NCBI GenBank assembly: GCA_013003255.1 | Contig: JABDJZ010000288.1 | Span: 1-8,432 of the forward strand | Source of the DNA: Rhodothermales bacterium | Lineage (GTDB): Bacteria > Bacteroidota > Rhodothermia > Rhodothermales > UBA10348 | DNA: 8,432 nucleotides | Direction: 5' to 3' | In this document: positions 1-6,884 of the stretch, one piece after another | Layout of the letters: each line of letters begins with the position of its first letter | Numbering within the stretch: position 1 is the first letter of the stretch | Translations under genes and position numbers: made by a program | The notes under the pieces: generated by a model | Databases searched by the model: none | The model's input: the letters and a program-made list of their open reading frames with translations, nothing else | What the model was told of the DNA's origin: nothing

Positions 1-39
1 CTGACCCCCGGATTCTACTGGCGCGTGCTGACCGCCTGA
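1..39 (+). CDS. C-terminal end of an unidentified protein (partial)
   Basis: Frame 1 is open from the window edge to a TGA at 37-39 and encodes LTPGFYWRVLTA. The gene body lies outside the window, so the protein cannot be identified. The pattern 'L-x-P-G-x-Y-W-R-V' resembles the final strands of fibronectin-III/Ig-like domains ('L.PGtYYWRV'), but twelve residues are too few for a call. The stop lies 50 nt before yajC on the same strand, so the two could be cotranscribed. A short GC-rich inverted repeat (GGCC-GGGC-GGCC, 42-53) follows the stop, without a T-run. Confidence 0.45.
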   Translation: MTPGFYWRVLTA

Positions 40-89
40 CCGGCCGGGCGGCCCCAACCGTCTCCTGAACCCAATCAATCCCCACCACC

Positions 90-392
90 GTGAACACGTT
101 CTTTGCCCTTGCCCAGGTGGGCGACCCTGCAAATCCGCTGCAGATGTTCCTGCCGCTGATTCTGATCTTCCTGATCATCTACTTCCTGATCATCCGGCCG
201 CAGAAGAAGAAGGAAGACAAGCGGAAGGAGATGATTTCGGCCGTCAAGAAGAATGACAAGGTGGTCACGATCGGTGGGATTCACGGTACCGTGACCCAGG
301 TGGATGAGACCAGTGTGCTGCTCCAGGTAGACGCCACCGTGAAGCTGCGCGTTGAGAAGAGCGCACTTTCCAACGTGGCCGGCAAGGACTGA
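90..392 (+). CDS. yajC: Preprotein translocase subunit YajC
   Basis: This is a 100-residue, single-pass inner-membrane protein of the YajC family, the small accessory partner of SecDF in the Sec translocon. One hydrophobic helix spans about residues 17-36 and ends in the family signature 'IIRPQKKKEDKRK'. A charged segment and the conserved cytoplasmic core 'KKNDKVVTIGGIHGTV' (about 53-68) follow. Length and domain order are normal. The GTG at 90 is chosen because it leaves a short polar N-terminus before the helix; the next start (ATG 143) would cut into the helix. No Shine-Dalgarno sequence is visible. The following membrane-protein gene starts 2 nt after the stop, so the two are very probably cotranscribed. 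In many Bacteroidota yajC is followed by a YbbR-type gene and coaE; here coaE is about 3 kb away on the other strand. Confidence 0.95.
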   Translation: MNTFFALAQVGDPANPLQMFLPLILIFLIIYFLIIRPQKKKEDKRKEMISAVKKNDKVVTIGGIHGTVTQVDETSVLLQVDATVKLRVEKSALSNVAGKD

Positions 393-394
393 TC

Positions 395-1375
395 GTGTCG
401 GAGTCGCCCGGGCGGCCTCCGGGGGAAGATTCCACGTCTTCGATTCTGCGGCGCGTCCCCTGGACCGCGATCTTTCGGTTTGCCCTGGCCGGTGCCGTGC
501 TCTTCCTGGTCGGACGGGCCGTGGACCTGCCTGAGATGTCTGCCGCCCTGGCCGATGCTGACTGGCGACTGGTCGCAGCCGCAGCGGTGCTTTCGGCGGT
601 ACAACTAATTGCCCGCGCCGCGCTCTGGCAGTGGCTGGGCCGTTCCGTTGACGCCGTCCTGACGCTGACCGAGGCCCTGAAGGCATACGTAGGCAGCCAC
701 GCGGTTGCCGTTTGGACGCCGGGTCGGGTGGCGGACTACGCGACCCGACCACAGTTGATGCCCCGCGGAAGCCGCCGGACCTGGGCCGTGGCGGTGGCCG
801 TGGAAGGACTGCTCCAGTACCCCGTCCCGCTGGCACTGGCGGCCGCAGCCGCCGGCAGCTGGTTTGACTTCGTCGGGGCAGGCTGGTTTATGCTGGCGGC
901 CGTGACTGTGGCCGTGTTTTCACTGGCGCCGATGGTGTGGCCGCCGCTCCTCCAGCGAATCGTGCGGCCGTTCGGCTTTCAGGATCGCCTTGCGTTTCTT
1001 TCCCGGCTCGGTGGTCCCCAGCGGTTGGGTCTCCTGCTGGCCCACGGTGCCCGTTATGCCTTGCTGGCGCTGCAGTTCGGACTGCTGGCCGCCGCCATGG
1101 CGCCGGACCTGGCCCCGCAACTGCTGCTGTCCGCGGCCGCGCTCATCACGCTGAGCTTCAAGCTGCTGCTTCCCCTTCTCAGCTTTGCGGAACTGGGCAT
1201 TCGCGAAGGCGCGGCAGTCCTGGTGTTCGGCGCTCTGGGGATCTCGGCCGAGGCCGCGCTGAATGCCTCCCTCCTCCTCTACTTCCTGAACGTGCTGCTG
1301 CCCTCTGCGGTGGGATCTCTGGTCTGGCTTCGCCAACCGCGCCGACTCAGCGCCCACCCAGAATCTGGTCGATAG
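395..1375 (+). CDS. Lysylphosphatidylglycerol synthase TM-domain (UPF0104-like) membrane protein
   Basis: This is a 326-residue, strongly hydrophobic protein with roughly seven to eight membrane segments (about 26-42, 58-75, 132-155, 161-182, 217-236, 241-263, 270-284, 288-312). The segment 'FAELGIREGAAVLVFGALG' (about 264-282) matches the conserved 'GGLGVREGA' region of the lysylphosphatidylglycerol synthase TM / UPF0104 family. That family includes the flippase half of MprF and many stand-alone proteins of unknown substrate. No soluble aminoacyl-transferase domain is present, so it should not be called MprF. A role in moving or modifying a lipid or glycolipid is possible but unproven. The GTG start lies 2 nt after yajC and lacks a clear ribosome site, suggesting coupled translation. 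Its last 29 nt overlap the 3' end of the oppositely oriented aldo/keto reductase gene. Confidence 0.8.
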   Translation: MSESPGRPPGEDSTSSILRRVPWTAIFRFALAGAVLFLVGRAVDLPEMSAALADADWRLVAAAAVLSAVQLIARAALWQWLGRSVDAVLTLTEALKAYVGSHAVAVWTPGRVADYATRPQLMPRGSRRTWAVAVAVEGLLQYPVPLALAAAAAGSWFDFVGAGWFMLAAVTVAVFSLAPMVWPPLLQRIVRPFGFQDRLAFLSRLGGPQRLGLLLAHGARYALLALQFGLLAAAMAPDLAPQLLLSAAALITLSFKLLLPLLSFAELGIREGAAVLVFGALGISAEAALNASLLLYFLNVLLPSAVGSLVWLRQPRRLSAHPESGR

Positions 1376-2303
1376 CACTGACTACAGCGTCTGGCAGAGT
1401 CACCTCGCCTCCGGGGACGGTCTCCCCAATCTGCCCCGGACGCCGGGCGCCCACGATGGCTGAGGTGACCACGCGGCGACGAAGCGTCCAAGCGATGGCC
1501 AGTTGGGCCAGCGTACAGCCCAGGTCCTCGGCGATGGGTCTGAGCGCCCCGACGATCTCCAGATTTCGACTGAATCCGGGCTCCTTGAAGTGCCGGTTTT
1601 TCAGTCGCCAGTCGTCCGCCGGCAGGGAGTCCACGCGATCGCGGTCAAACTTCCCGGTCAGCAGTCCAGCCTGCATGGGGCTGTACGCCACAACACCGAT
1701 GCCTTGCGCCTCGCAGTAGTCCTCCAAACCGGCCTCGAAACCGCGCTCTAGCATCGAGTATGGGGGCTGCAGGGAAGCCACCGGGTGTATGTCCCGGATG
1801 GCCTCCAATTGCTCGACGGAGAAGTTCGACACGCCGATGTAGCGGACCTTCCCCGCCTCCACCAGGGTAGCCATGGCCTCCCACGCCTCGCGGATGTCAG
1901 CCGCCGGGTTTGGCCAATGGATCTGGTACAGGTCGATCACGTCGACACCCAGTCTGCGCAGGCTGTCGTCGGCCTCCCTGAGGACTGAGTCGCGCTTGAG
2001 CCGGCCGTAGGTGGTCCCGGAGGCCGGCTCATCCCACACCAGGCCACACTTGGTGGCCACAATCACCTGATCCCGACGACCAGCAATGGCGCGCCCTACG
2101 ACTTCTTCGGAGTGACCCAGGCCATAGCACGGCGCCGTGTCAATCCAGTTGATGCCCAGATCGAGCGCCTCGTGGATGGTCCGAATGGAGGCCTCATCAT
2201 CCTGGGCGCCCCAGCCCCAATCCCAGGGTCCGCCGATGGCCCAGGTGCCGAGACCCACGGTGGTCAGGGAGAGGTCCGTGTTGCCAAGTCTGCGCTGCTG
2301 CAT
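1347..2303 (-). CDS. Aldo/keto reductase
   Basis: This is an NADPH-dependent aldo/keto reductase with a TIM-barrel fold, 318 residues from the chosen ATG. The catalytic tetrad is visible, numbered from that ATG: Asp55 and Tyr60 in 'NWIDTAPCYG', Lys85 in 'VATKCGL', and His129 in 'YQIHWPNP'. The family segments 'RYIGVSNFSVEQL', 'VVAYSPMQAGLLTGKF' and the cofactor-binding 'SAIVGARRPGQI' are also present. The ATG at 2303 gives the typical start 'MQQRRLGNTDLSLTTVGLGTW'. An in-frame TTG at 2336 would add 11 polar residues with no family support. The substrate cannot be deduced. It overlaps the preceding membrane-protein gene tail to tail by 29 nt and diverges from ribBA across 66 bp. No operon partner is visible. 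Confidence 0.93.
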   Translation of the reverse strand: MQQRRLGNTDLSLTTVGLGTWAIGGPWDWGWGAQDDEASIRTIHEALDLGINWIDTAPCYGLGHSEEVVGRAIAGRRDQVIVATKCGLVWDEPASGTTYGRLKRDSVLREADDSLRRLGVDVIDLYQIHWPNPAADIREAWEAMATLVEAGKVRYIGVSNFSVEQLEAIRDIHPVASLQPPYSMLERGFEAGLEDYCEAQGIGVVAYSPMQAGLLTGKFDRDRVDSLPADDWRLKNRHFKEPGFSRNLEIVGALRPIAEDLGCTLAQLAIAWTLRRRVVTSAIVGARRPGQIGETVPGGEVTLPDAVVSAIDQILGGR

Positions 2304-2369
2304 ATCCGTGCTTGGTTGTTCTTGGTCCTGGCTCAACGAACCTCTGGGGTGAGGGCTGGTTCAACGCGG

Positions 2370-3635
2370 ATGCCGAAAGATCCCGCATCCGACATCCGCT
2401 TCGATTCCATCGAGGACGCGCTCGAAGACATCCGCAACGGGCGCCTGGTCATCGTCGTGGATGACGAAGACCGCGAAAACGAGGGCGACTTCGTGGGGGC
2501 GGCCGAACTGGTTACGCCTGAGTCCGTGAACTTCATGGCCACCCACGGGCGCGGTTTGATCTGCGTACCCATCACCCGCGAGCGCTCCGTGACGCTGGGC
2601 CTGGACATGATGGTCGACGCCAACTCGGCCCTCTACGACACAGCGTTTACGGTGTCGGTAGACTACGCCCGCGGAACCACAACCGGGATTTCAGCACAGG
2701 ACCGCGCCAAGACCATACGTGGCCTGGCAGATCCCCGGGCAACGTCGAACGACTTCGGCCGACCCGGACATGTATTCCCGCTTCGGGCGCAGGCCGGTGG
2801 CGTGCTGCGGCGCGCCGGTCACACCGAGGCTGCGGTGGACCTCTCTCGCCTGGCCGGATTGCAGCCGGCCGGGGTCCTGGTGGAGATCATGAACGAGGAC
2901 GGGACGATGGCCCGGGTCCCGGATCTTATTCCCGTGGCACAGCGGTTCGGCATGAAGCTTATCACCATCAAGGATCTCGTTGCCTACCGGATGAAGCACG
3001 AGATGCTGATTCGGCGTCTGGTGGAAGTGGACATGCCGACGCGTTTCGGAGAGTTTCGTCTGGTAGCGTTCGAAGAGCGCCTCTCGGGAGACAACCACCT
3101 GGCCATGGTCCGCGGGACCTGGGATGAGGACACGCCGGTACTCGTTCGGGTGCACTCGCAGTGCGTGACCGGCGACATCTTCGGATCCAAGCGGTGCGAT
3201 TGTGGCGACCAGCTCGCCCGATCACTTCAGCAGGTGGACCGCGAGGGCCAGGGCGTCGTCCTCTACATGAAACAGGAAGGCCGAGGGATCGGGCTGGTCA
3301 ACAAGCTCCGCGCGTACAAGCTCCAGGAGGAAGGCATGGACACGGTCGAGGCCAACGAGGCCCTGGGATTCCAGATGGATCACCGGGACTACGGGATCGG
3401 CTGCCAGATTCTGAGGGACCTCGGCATCCGGAAGATGCGCCTCATGACCAACAACCCGCAGAAGCGCGTCGCGCTTAACGGATACGGATTGGAGATCGTG
3501 GAGCGAGTCCCCATCGAGATTGCCCCCAACGAGGTGAATGCCCGGTACCTGGAAACCAAGCGCGACCGGATGGGCCACATGATTCTGGGGCAGGATTCTC
3601 CCCACGACGAAGAAGTGCTGCGCCGAATTCTCTAG
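2370..3635 (+). CDS. ribBA: Bifunctional 3,4-dihydroxy-2-butanone-4-phosphate synthase / GTP cyclohydrolase II
   Basis: This 421-residue cytosolic enzyme catalyses both entry steps of riboflavin synthesis: ribulose 5-phosphate to 3,4-dihydroxy-2-butanone 4-phosphate, and GTP to 2,5-diamino-6-ribosylamino-pyrimidinone phosphate. The RibB domain (about 10-207) carries the acidic metal-binding loop 'DDEDRENEGD' (31-40), 'TTTGISAQDRAKTI', 'GRPGHVFPLRA', 'GHTEAAVDL' with His151, and Glu172 before 'NEDGTMAR'. The RibA domain (about 213-405) has the zinc cysteines Cys265, Cys276 and Cys278 ('HSQCVTGDIFGSKRCDCG'), 'QEGRGIGLVNKLRAYKL', 'DHRDYGIG' and 'LMTNNPQKR'. Both halves look catalytically intact. 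The frame stays open upstream to 2112, but that stretch is antisense to the aldo/keto reductase. The ATG at 2370 begins just before the conserved domain; a GTG at 2349 is the main alternative. No FMN-riboswitch consensus is seen upstream, although only a 66-bp gap is available. Confidence 0.96.
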   Translation: MPKDPASDIRFDSIEDALEDIRNGRLVIVVDDEDRENEGDFVGAAELVTPESVNFMATHGRGLICVPITRERSVTLGLDMMVDANSALYDTAFTVSVDYARGTTTGISAQDRAKTIRGLADPRATSNDFGRPGHVFPLRAQAGGVLRRAGHTEAAVDLSRLAGLQPAGVLVEIMNEDGTMARVPDLIPVAQRFGMKLITIKDLVAYRMKHEMLIRRLVEVDMPTRFGEFRLVAFEERLSGDNHLAMVRGTWDEDTPVLVRVHSQCVTGDIFGSKRCDCGDQLARSLQQVDREGQGVVLYMKQEGRGIGLVNKLRAYKLQEEGMDTVEANEALGFQMDHRDYGIGCQILRDLGIRKMRLMTNNPQKRVALNGYGLEIVERVPIEIAPNEVNARYLETKRDRMGHMILGQDSPHDEEVLRRIL

Positions 3636-3650
3636 AGCGGCGCACCCCAC

Positions 3651-3674
3651 GCCCGCGGGCGGGCTGGCAGTTTT
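3651..3674 (+). terminator. Weak candidate terminator after ribBA
   Basis: A short GC-rich hairpin (GCCCG, loop CGGG, CGGGC at 3651-3664) lies 15 nt after the ribBA stop, and a TTTT run starts 6 nt beyond the stem. The stem is only 5 bp and the T-run is short and displaced, so this is a weak intrinsic-terminator candidate. Confidence 0.3.
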
Positions 3675-3675
3675 C

Positions 3676-4887
3676 TCAATCCACGAAATTTCGTGGATGC
3701 TTTCCCTTGACGCCCTTGTACCGGGCCCGGATGGCGGCCATGTCTGCCTCGGCGTCGCCCGTCGGTTCAAACACGGAGTCTACCCGCAGCTCTTTTCGGC
3801 CGAAGTCGATCATCCCCACCATGATGGGCACGCCGGCACCCACGGCTATCCGGTAGAATCCGGATTTCCACCGGTCCACCGGTTTTCGCGTCCCCTCGGG
3901 CGCGAGTCCGATGATCATTTTGTCGGCCTTCTCCATGGCCTCGCATACCTGGGCCACGAGGCCATCCGTGCGACTCCTGTCCACGGGGACACCACCCAGC
4001 CATCGCATGAATCCGCCGAATGGCGGCCGAAAGATGGTGTGCTTGCCGATCCAGTTGACCCGCACGCCGAGCGCCATGAGTAGCGCCATGCCGTACACAA
4101 AGTCCCAGTTGCTGGTATGCGGCGCCCCGATGAGCACGAACTTCTTCAGGTCCGGCATGGGCCCGACCCATCGGAAGCCTCCCAGTCCGAGGATCAGGCG
4201 CCCAACGAACCGGGTGACGGCATTCCCCCAGGTGGGCAGCGAGGGTGACAGCGGTGGATAGGGGTCGGTAACCATATCGGAGTGCGGGGGGCTTCCCGTC
4301 AATTCGGCGAACAGCCGGGCGGCGGCGTCTTCGAGGTCATCCAGCGACCCCTTGTTCTGCAGGATACGATCTGCCCCGGCCACGAACTCATCCTCGGACT
4401 TCTGGTGATCCATGCGACGGCGCACGTCGGAAGCGACAACGCTATCCCGCTGCCGAACCCGCTCCACCCGGACGGTCTCCGGGGCGGAGACCACCACGAC
4501 CTCGTCGAGTCCTTCGCGGGCCCTTCCCTCCGGAAGCAGGGCCGATTCCCGGACGATGAGGGGCGCCCCTGAAAGTCGGGCTTCCGAGGCAAACCGGTCG
4601 AATGCCTCATAGACACGGGGATGTACAAGCCCGTTCATCACCTCGAGACGGGTAGCGTCGCCGAAAACCTCCTTCGCCAGGAACGGGCGGTTGAGCGACC
4701 CATCTTCCCTGTAGGCCTCCTCCCCAAATTCCTTCTTGAGATCCGCCTTGAGCTGCCGGTCCCGGGTCATCAACCGCTTGGCCTCGTCATCGGCGTAGAA
4801 GACGGCGGCGCCCCACTCCTCAAAGAGACGGCAGACCGTGGACTTTCCGGACCCGATGCCGCCAGTTACCGCGATGGTCTTTGACAT
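3676..4887 (-). CDS. coaE: Dephospho-CoA kinase fused to a PlsC-like lysophospholipid acyltransferase
   Basis: One uninterrupted 403-residue frame holds two domains. Residues 1 to about 198 are dephospho-CoA kinase, which phosphorylates dephospho-CoA with ATP in the last step of CoA synthesis. They show the P-loop 'GGIGSGKST' (9-17), 'YADD' (31-34), 'HPRV' (89-92), 'DEVVVVSAP' and 'ADRILQNKGS' (172-181). A proline-rich linker covers about 199-218. Residues 219 to about 400 form a PlsC-type acyltransferase with motif I 'HTSNWD' (H257, D262), 'RWLGGVPVDRS', motif III 'APEGTRK' (E331) and 'VPIMVG'; such enzymes move acyl groups from acyl-CoA or acyl-ACP to lysophospholipids. The ATG at 4887 shares its A with the preceding gene's TGA (TGATG) and gives the normal CoaE N-terminus. 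An internal ATG at 4275 (residue 205) could start the acyltransferase separately, but no ribosome site is evident. The two domain identities are firm; expression as one polypeptide is inferred. Confidence 0.9.
   Translation of the reverse strand: MSKTIAVTGGIGSGKSTVCRLFEEWGAAVFYADDEAKRLMTRDRQLKADLKKEFGEEAYREDGSLNRPFLAKEVFGDATRLEVMNGLVHPRVYEAFDRFASEARLSGAPLIVRESALLPEGRAREGLDEVVVVSAPETVRVERVRQRDSVVASDVRRRMDHQKSEDEFVAGADRILQNKGSLDDLEDAAARLFAELTGSPPHSDMVTDPYPPLSPSLPTWGNAVTRFVGRLILGLGGFRWVGPMPDLKKFVLIGAPHTSNWDFVYGMALLMALGVRVNWIGKHTIFRPPFGGFMRWLGGVPVDRSRTDGLVAQVCEAMEKADKMIIGLAPEGTRKPVDRWKSGFYRIAVGAGVPIMVGMIDFGRKELRVDSVFEPTGDAEADMAAIRARYKGVKGKHPRNFVD
3679..3698. terminator. 20-bp perfect palindrome between convergent genes, possible bidirectional terminator
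   Basis: ATCCACGAAATTTCGTGGAT is a perfect inverted repeat with no mismatch. As RNA it could fold into an 8-bp stem with an AAUU loop on either strand. It covers the last codons of the coaE-acyltransferase gene (the end of H-P-R-N-F-V-D) immediately before the TGA, and lies 43 nt after the ribBA stop. Its position between converging genes suggests a bidirectional transcription end or RNA 3'-end stabiliser. Neither side has a good U-tract: the plus side reads GCTTTCCC and the minus side TGAGAAAAC. It could instead be a protein-binding site. Confidence 0.4.
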
Positions 4888-6884
4888 CAGAGGGCCCATC
4901 GCATGGAAAGGGAAAGGTTGGGGATGATGGTCCGCTCCCCGTTGCGGGCCGCGGCGCGGATGAGATCGGCTGAACCGTCCGGAAGATCCCCGTATAGCTT
5001 CCTGGAAACCCGCTGGACGGTGTACCAACCGTCGAACCGCAGGACGCCGCTTCGCATCGGCCAGGTGAGCGAGCACGTCGGTCCGATCTGGGCAATGCGC
5101 TGCCGACCCGGACGGCTGATGGTGGTCGTCAGGGCGTTGCCGCTTGCGTCGAGGACAGGCACCCCGGCCTCATCCACCCGGGCGTATCGGACTGTTGCCG
5201 ACCGGTCGAAATCCGTCCTAATGAACACACGGAGACCGATTTCCGCCGCCACACGAGTCCCGGATTGAAGGCGAAACCACCCGCCGTATGTCCGCAGGGT
5301 ATCGATGGGGATCTCCGCGAACTGCTCGTCCAGGAAACGCCCCAGCCGGAGATCACTCAACCGAACCTCGGCACGGGCGCGAAGTCCTTCATCGAACGCG
5401 TGCTCCACGTCCAGGTCGTATCGGAGTTCGCGCGCGGCCTGATCCGTGGGGCGCCGGCCCGCCAGCGTGAAGTCGTCCACGGTGTACGTCGCGCGTACCT
5501 CGGAGCTCAGATTGATGCGCGTGCCGGGCGCAGGGCGCCAGCGCACTGCCGGACGAAATCGCAGCCCCTGCTGCACGTTGTTTTCGGCCGATCGCGCCGA
5601 CTTCAAATACACAGTGTGGTAGTGCGTGGCATTCACCTGGACGTCCGCCTCCAATATCCGGGAAGGTCGGAAGAGCATGGAGGCCCGGCCGCTGTAGAAC
5701 ACCTCATCGCGGTCATCCGGGTTGATGATCGGGGTATCGTGCCGAATGGCGTTCGCGGACCCGTCCAGGACCAGCACCACGCGCCGGCTGACGGGGACCC
5801 GGAGGTTGGCCTGGAGGGTCACATACCCACGGTCATAGTCTGCCTGACTCAGCAGGTCCCGCTTCTGGGACGCCTGGGTGGTGGGGAGATCTTCTTCATT
5901 GGCCAGACTGCGTCGCTCAATCTCCGCGCCGCCCTGAAAGCCGAGGCGGATTTGCGTTTCGCGGGACCGGTAGAGGGTGGACAGCTCGGCATCCACGGTT
6001 CGGCGCGAGAAGTCCGAATCAAAGAACAGGGCATCCGACGGCGCCCTGAGCGTCCGGACCCGACGGTTGTTGGCGTTGAACGCCAGGCTGCCGGAAAGTG
6101 ATACGTTTTCGGCGACCGGAGACGCTATCCGCAAGGCTGCACCAAGCGTGTCGCTTCGGGTTGATTCCACGGTCTCGGACTCCCTGGGCGCATCGCCCCG
6201 ATTCAGGAACGAGGCGGCCTGGTAGGCATCCCGGCGCGCTCCGCCGCCCTGCACTTCAAGCCTCAGCACTGTCTGCTCAAAGGCGCGCTCCGCACTGCCG
6301 TTGATGCGTGCGAACGCACCGGCGCGCGGCCCGAGTTGCTCCCGGAATCCCTGGCCGGAGAACTCCACCGCGTAGCCGCCCGTCTCCCTTCGTGGGAGTG
6401 CGACCTCGGCGCCGAAGGCTGGCCCCGCATCCGTCTTGAGCGGAGTGCCTCCGTCCTCCGCGCGGGCTCTCGGTCGACGGTCCATGGCCACGCCGATGAA
6501 CGGGGAGATCGAGAGACCCGACACGCGCAGGGAAACGCCACCATAGAGACTCTGGCTGAGCACGTCGCTGAGACTGAACCAATCGGAACGACCGCGCGCC
6601 ACGACCGAGGACTGGCCACGTAGTGGTCTTCGGGCGTTCAACCGCAGCGCGTTCACATCCCTGAAACTCAGCCGGTCATCGAACAGGATGAACGCGTCCG
6701 ACTGGTAGCGATTGGTAGCCCCGAATTCCCAGCCGGATACGCGTCCGCTGGTTTCCAGGCCGGCGGTCCATCGATAGCGGTTTACGGCACGCTCAAAGCC
6801 TCCGTCGTAGGTGACGGATTGAGCTCCGGCCCAACCGGCGGGCAAGAAGCACATTGTCAGGCAGGCGAGCCGGAGGCATTTCAT
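4887..6884 (-). CDS. Predicted outer-membrane beta-barrel protein of unknown family
   Basis: The gene encodes 665 residues. A type I signal peptide is visible: basic start 'MKCLR', hydrophobic core to about residue 16, and likely cleavage after 'AGA' (residue 21), giving a mature protein starting 'QSVTYDGG'. The rest consists of many short strands with alternating hydrophobic and polar residues and frequent aromatics, separated by charged turns, for example 'RYRWTAGLETSGRVSGWEFG' and 'VTLQANLRVPVSRRVVLVLD'. It ends in a strand-like 'NLSLSMRWAL'. This fits a large outer-membrane barrel or a related surface protein. I see no TonB box, plug domain, OmpA domain or type IX sorting domain, and I do not recognise a family. 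The ATG at 6884 overlaps the HIT stop (ATGA), and its own TGA overlaps the coaE ATG, so it lies in the middle of a coupled operon. An in-frame TTG at 6896 is less likely because it lies inside the HIT gene. Confidence 0.75.
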   Translation of the reverse strand: MKCLRLACLTMCFLPAGWAGAQSVTYDGGFERAVNRYRWTAGLETSGRVSGWEFGATNRYQSDAFILFDDRLSFRDVNALRLNARRPLRGQSSVVARGRSDWFSLSDVLSQSLYGGVSLRVSGLSISPFIGVAMDRRPRARAEDGGTPLKTDAGPAFGAEVALPRRETGGYAVEFSGQGFREQLGPRAGAFARINGSAERAFEQTVLRLEVQGGGARRDAYQAASFLNRGDAPRESETVESTRSDTLGAALRIASPVAENVSLSGSLAFNANNRRVRTLRAPSDALFFDSDFSRRTVDAELSTLYRSRETQIRLGFQGGAEIERRSLANEEDLPTTQASQKRDLLSQADYDRGYVTLQANLRVPVSRRVVLVLDGSANAIRHDTPIINPDDRDEVFYSGRASMLFRPSRILEADVQVNATHYHTVYLKSARSAENNVQQGLRFRPAVRWRPAPGTRINLSSEVRATYTVDDFTLAGRRPTDQAARELRYDLDVEHAFDEGLRARAEVRLSDLRLGRFLDEQFAEIPIDTLRTYGGWFRLQSGTRVAAEIGLRVFIRTDFDRSATVRYARVDEAGVPVLDASGNALTTTISRPGRQRIAQIGPTCSLTWPMRSGVLRFDGWYTVQRVSRKLYGDLPDGSADLIRAAARNGERTIIPNLSLSMRWAL

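Noticed and set aside
42..53. GC-rich inverted repeat after the first stop as an intrinsic terminator
   Set aside because: The stem is 4-5 bp and no T-run follows; in DNA this GC-rich such short repeats are common.
75..836. Long minus-strand open frame (about 250 codons) opposite yajC and the membrane protein
   Set aside because: It is rich in Arg, Pro and Gly with no domain pattern, and lies antisense to two well-supported genes. This is typical of shadow frames in GC-rich DNA.
395..1375. Calling the membrane protein MprF
   Set aside because: Only the membrane domain family is present; the C-terminal soluble lysyl-transferase domain of MprF is absent.
2112..2369. 86-codon N-terminal extension of ribBA
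   Set aside because: The frame is open, but this stretch is antisense to the conserved N-terminus of the aldo/keto reductase and adds no RibB-like sequence; RibB similarity begins just after the ATG at 2370.
2304..2369. FMN riboswitch before ribBA
   Set aside because: The gap is only 66 bp and contains none of the conserved RFN blocks such as AGGGGTGAAATTCCC-like segments.
4888..5076. Upstream extension of the coaE frame by 63 codons
   Set aside because: It lies inside the barrel gene in another frame and has no CoaE similarity. The TGATG overlap at 4885-4889 gives a natural start.
5265..6101. Plus-strand open frame of about 278 codons opposite the barrel gene
   Set aside because: Low-complexity Arg/Gly-rich translation without motifs or a ribosome site. 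The opposite strand has a signal peptide and coupled junctions, so the latter is the real gene.
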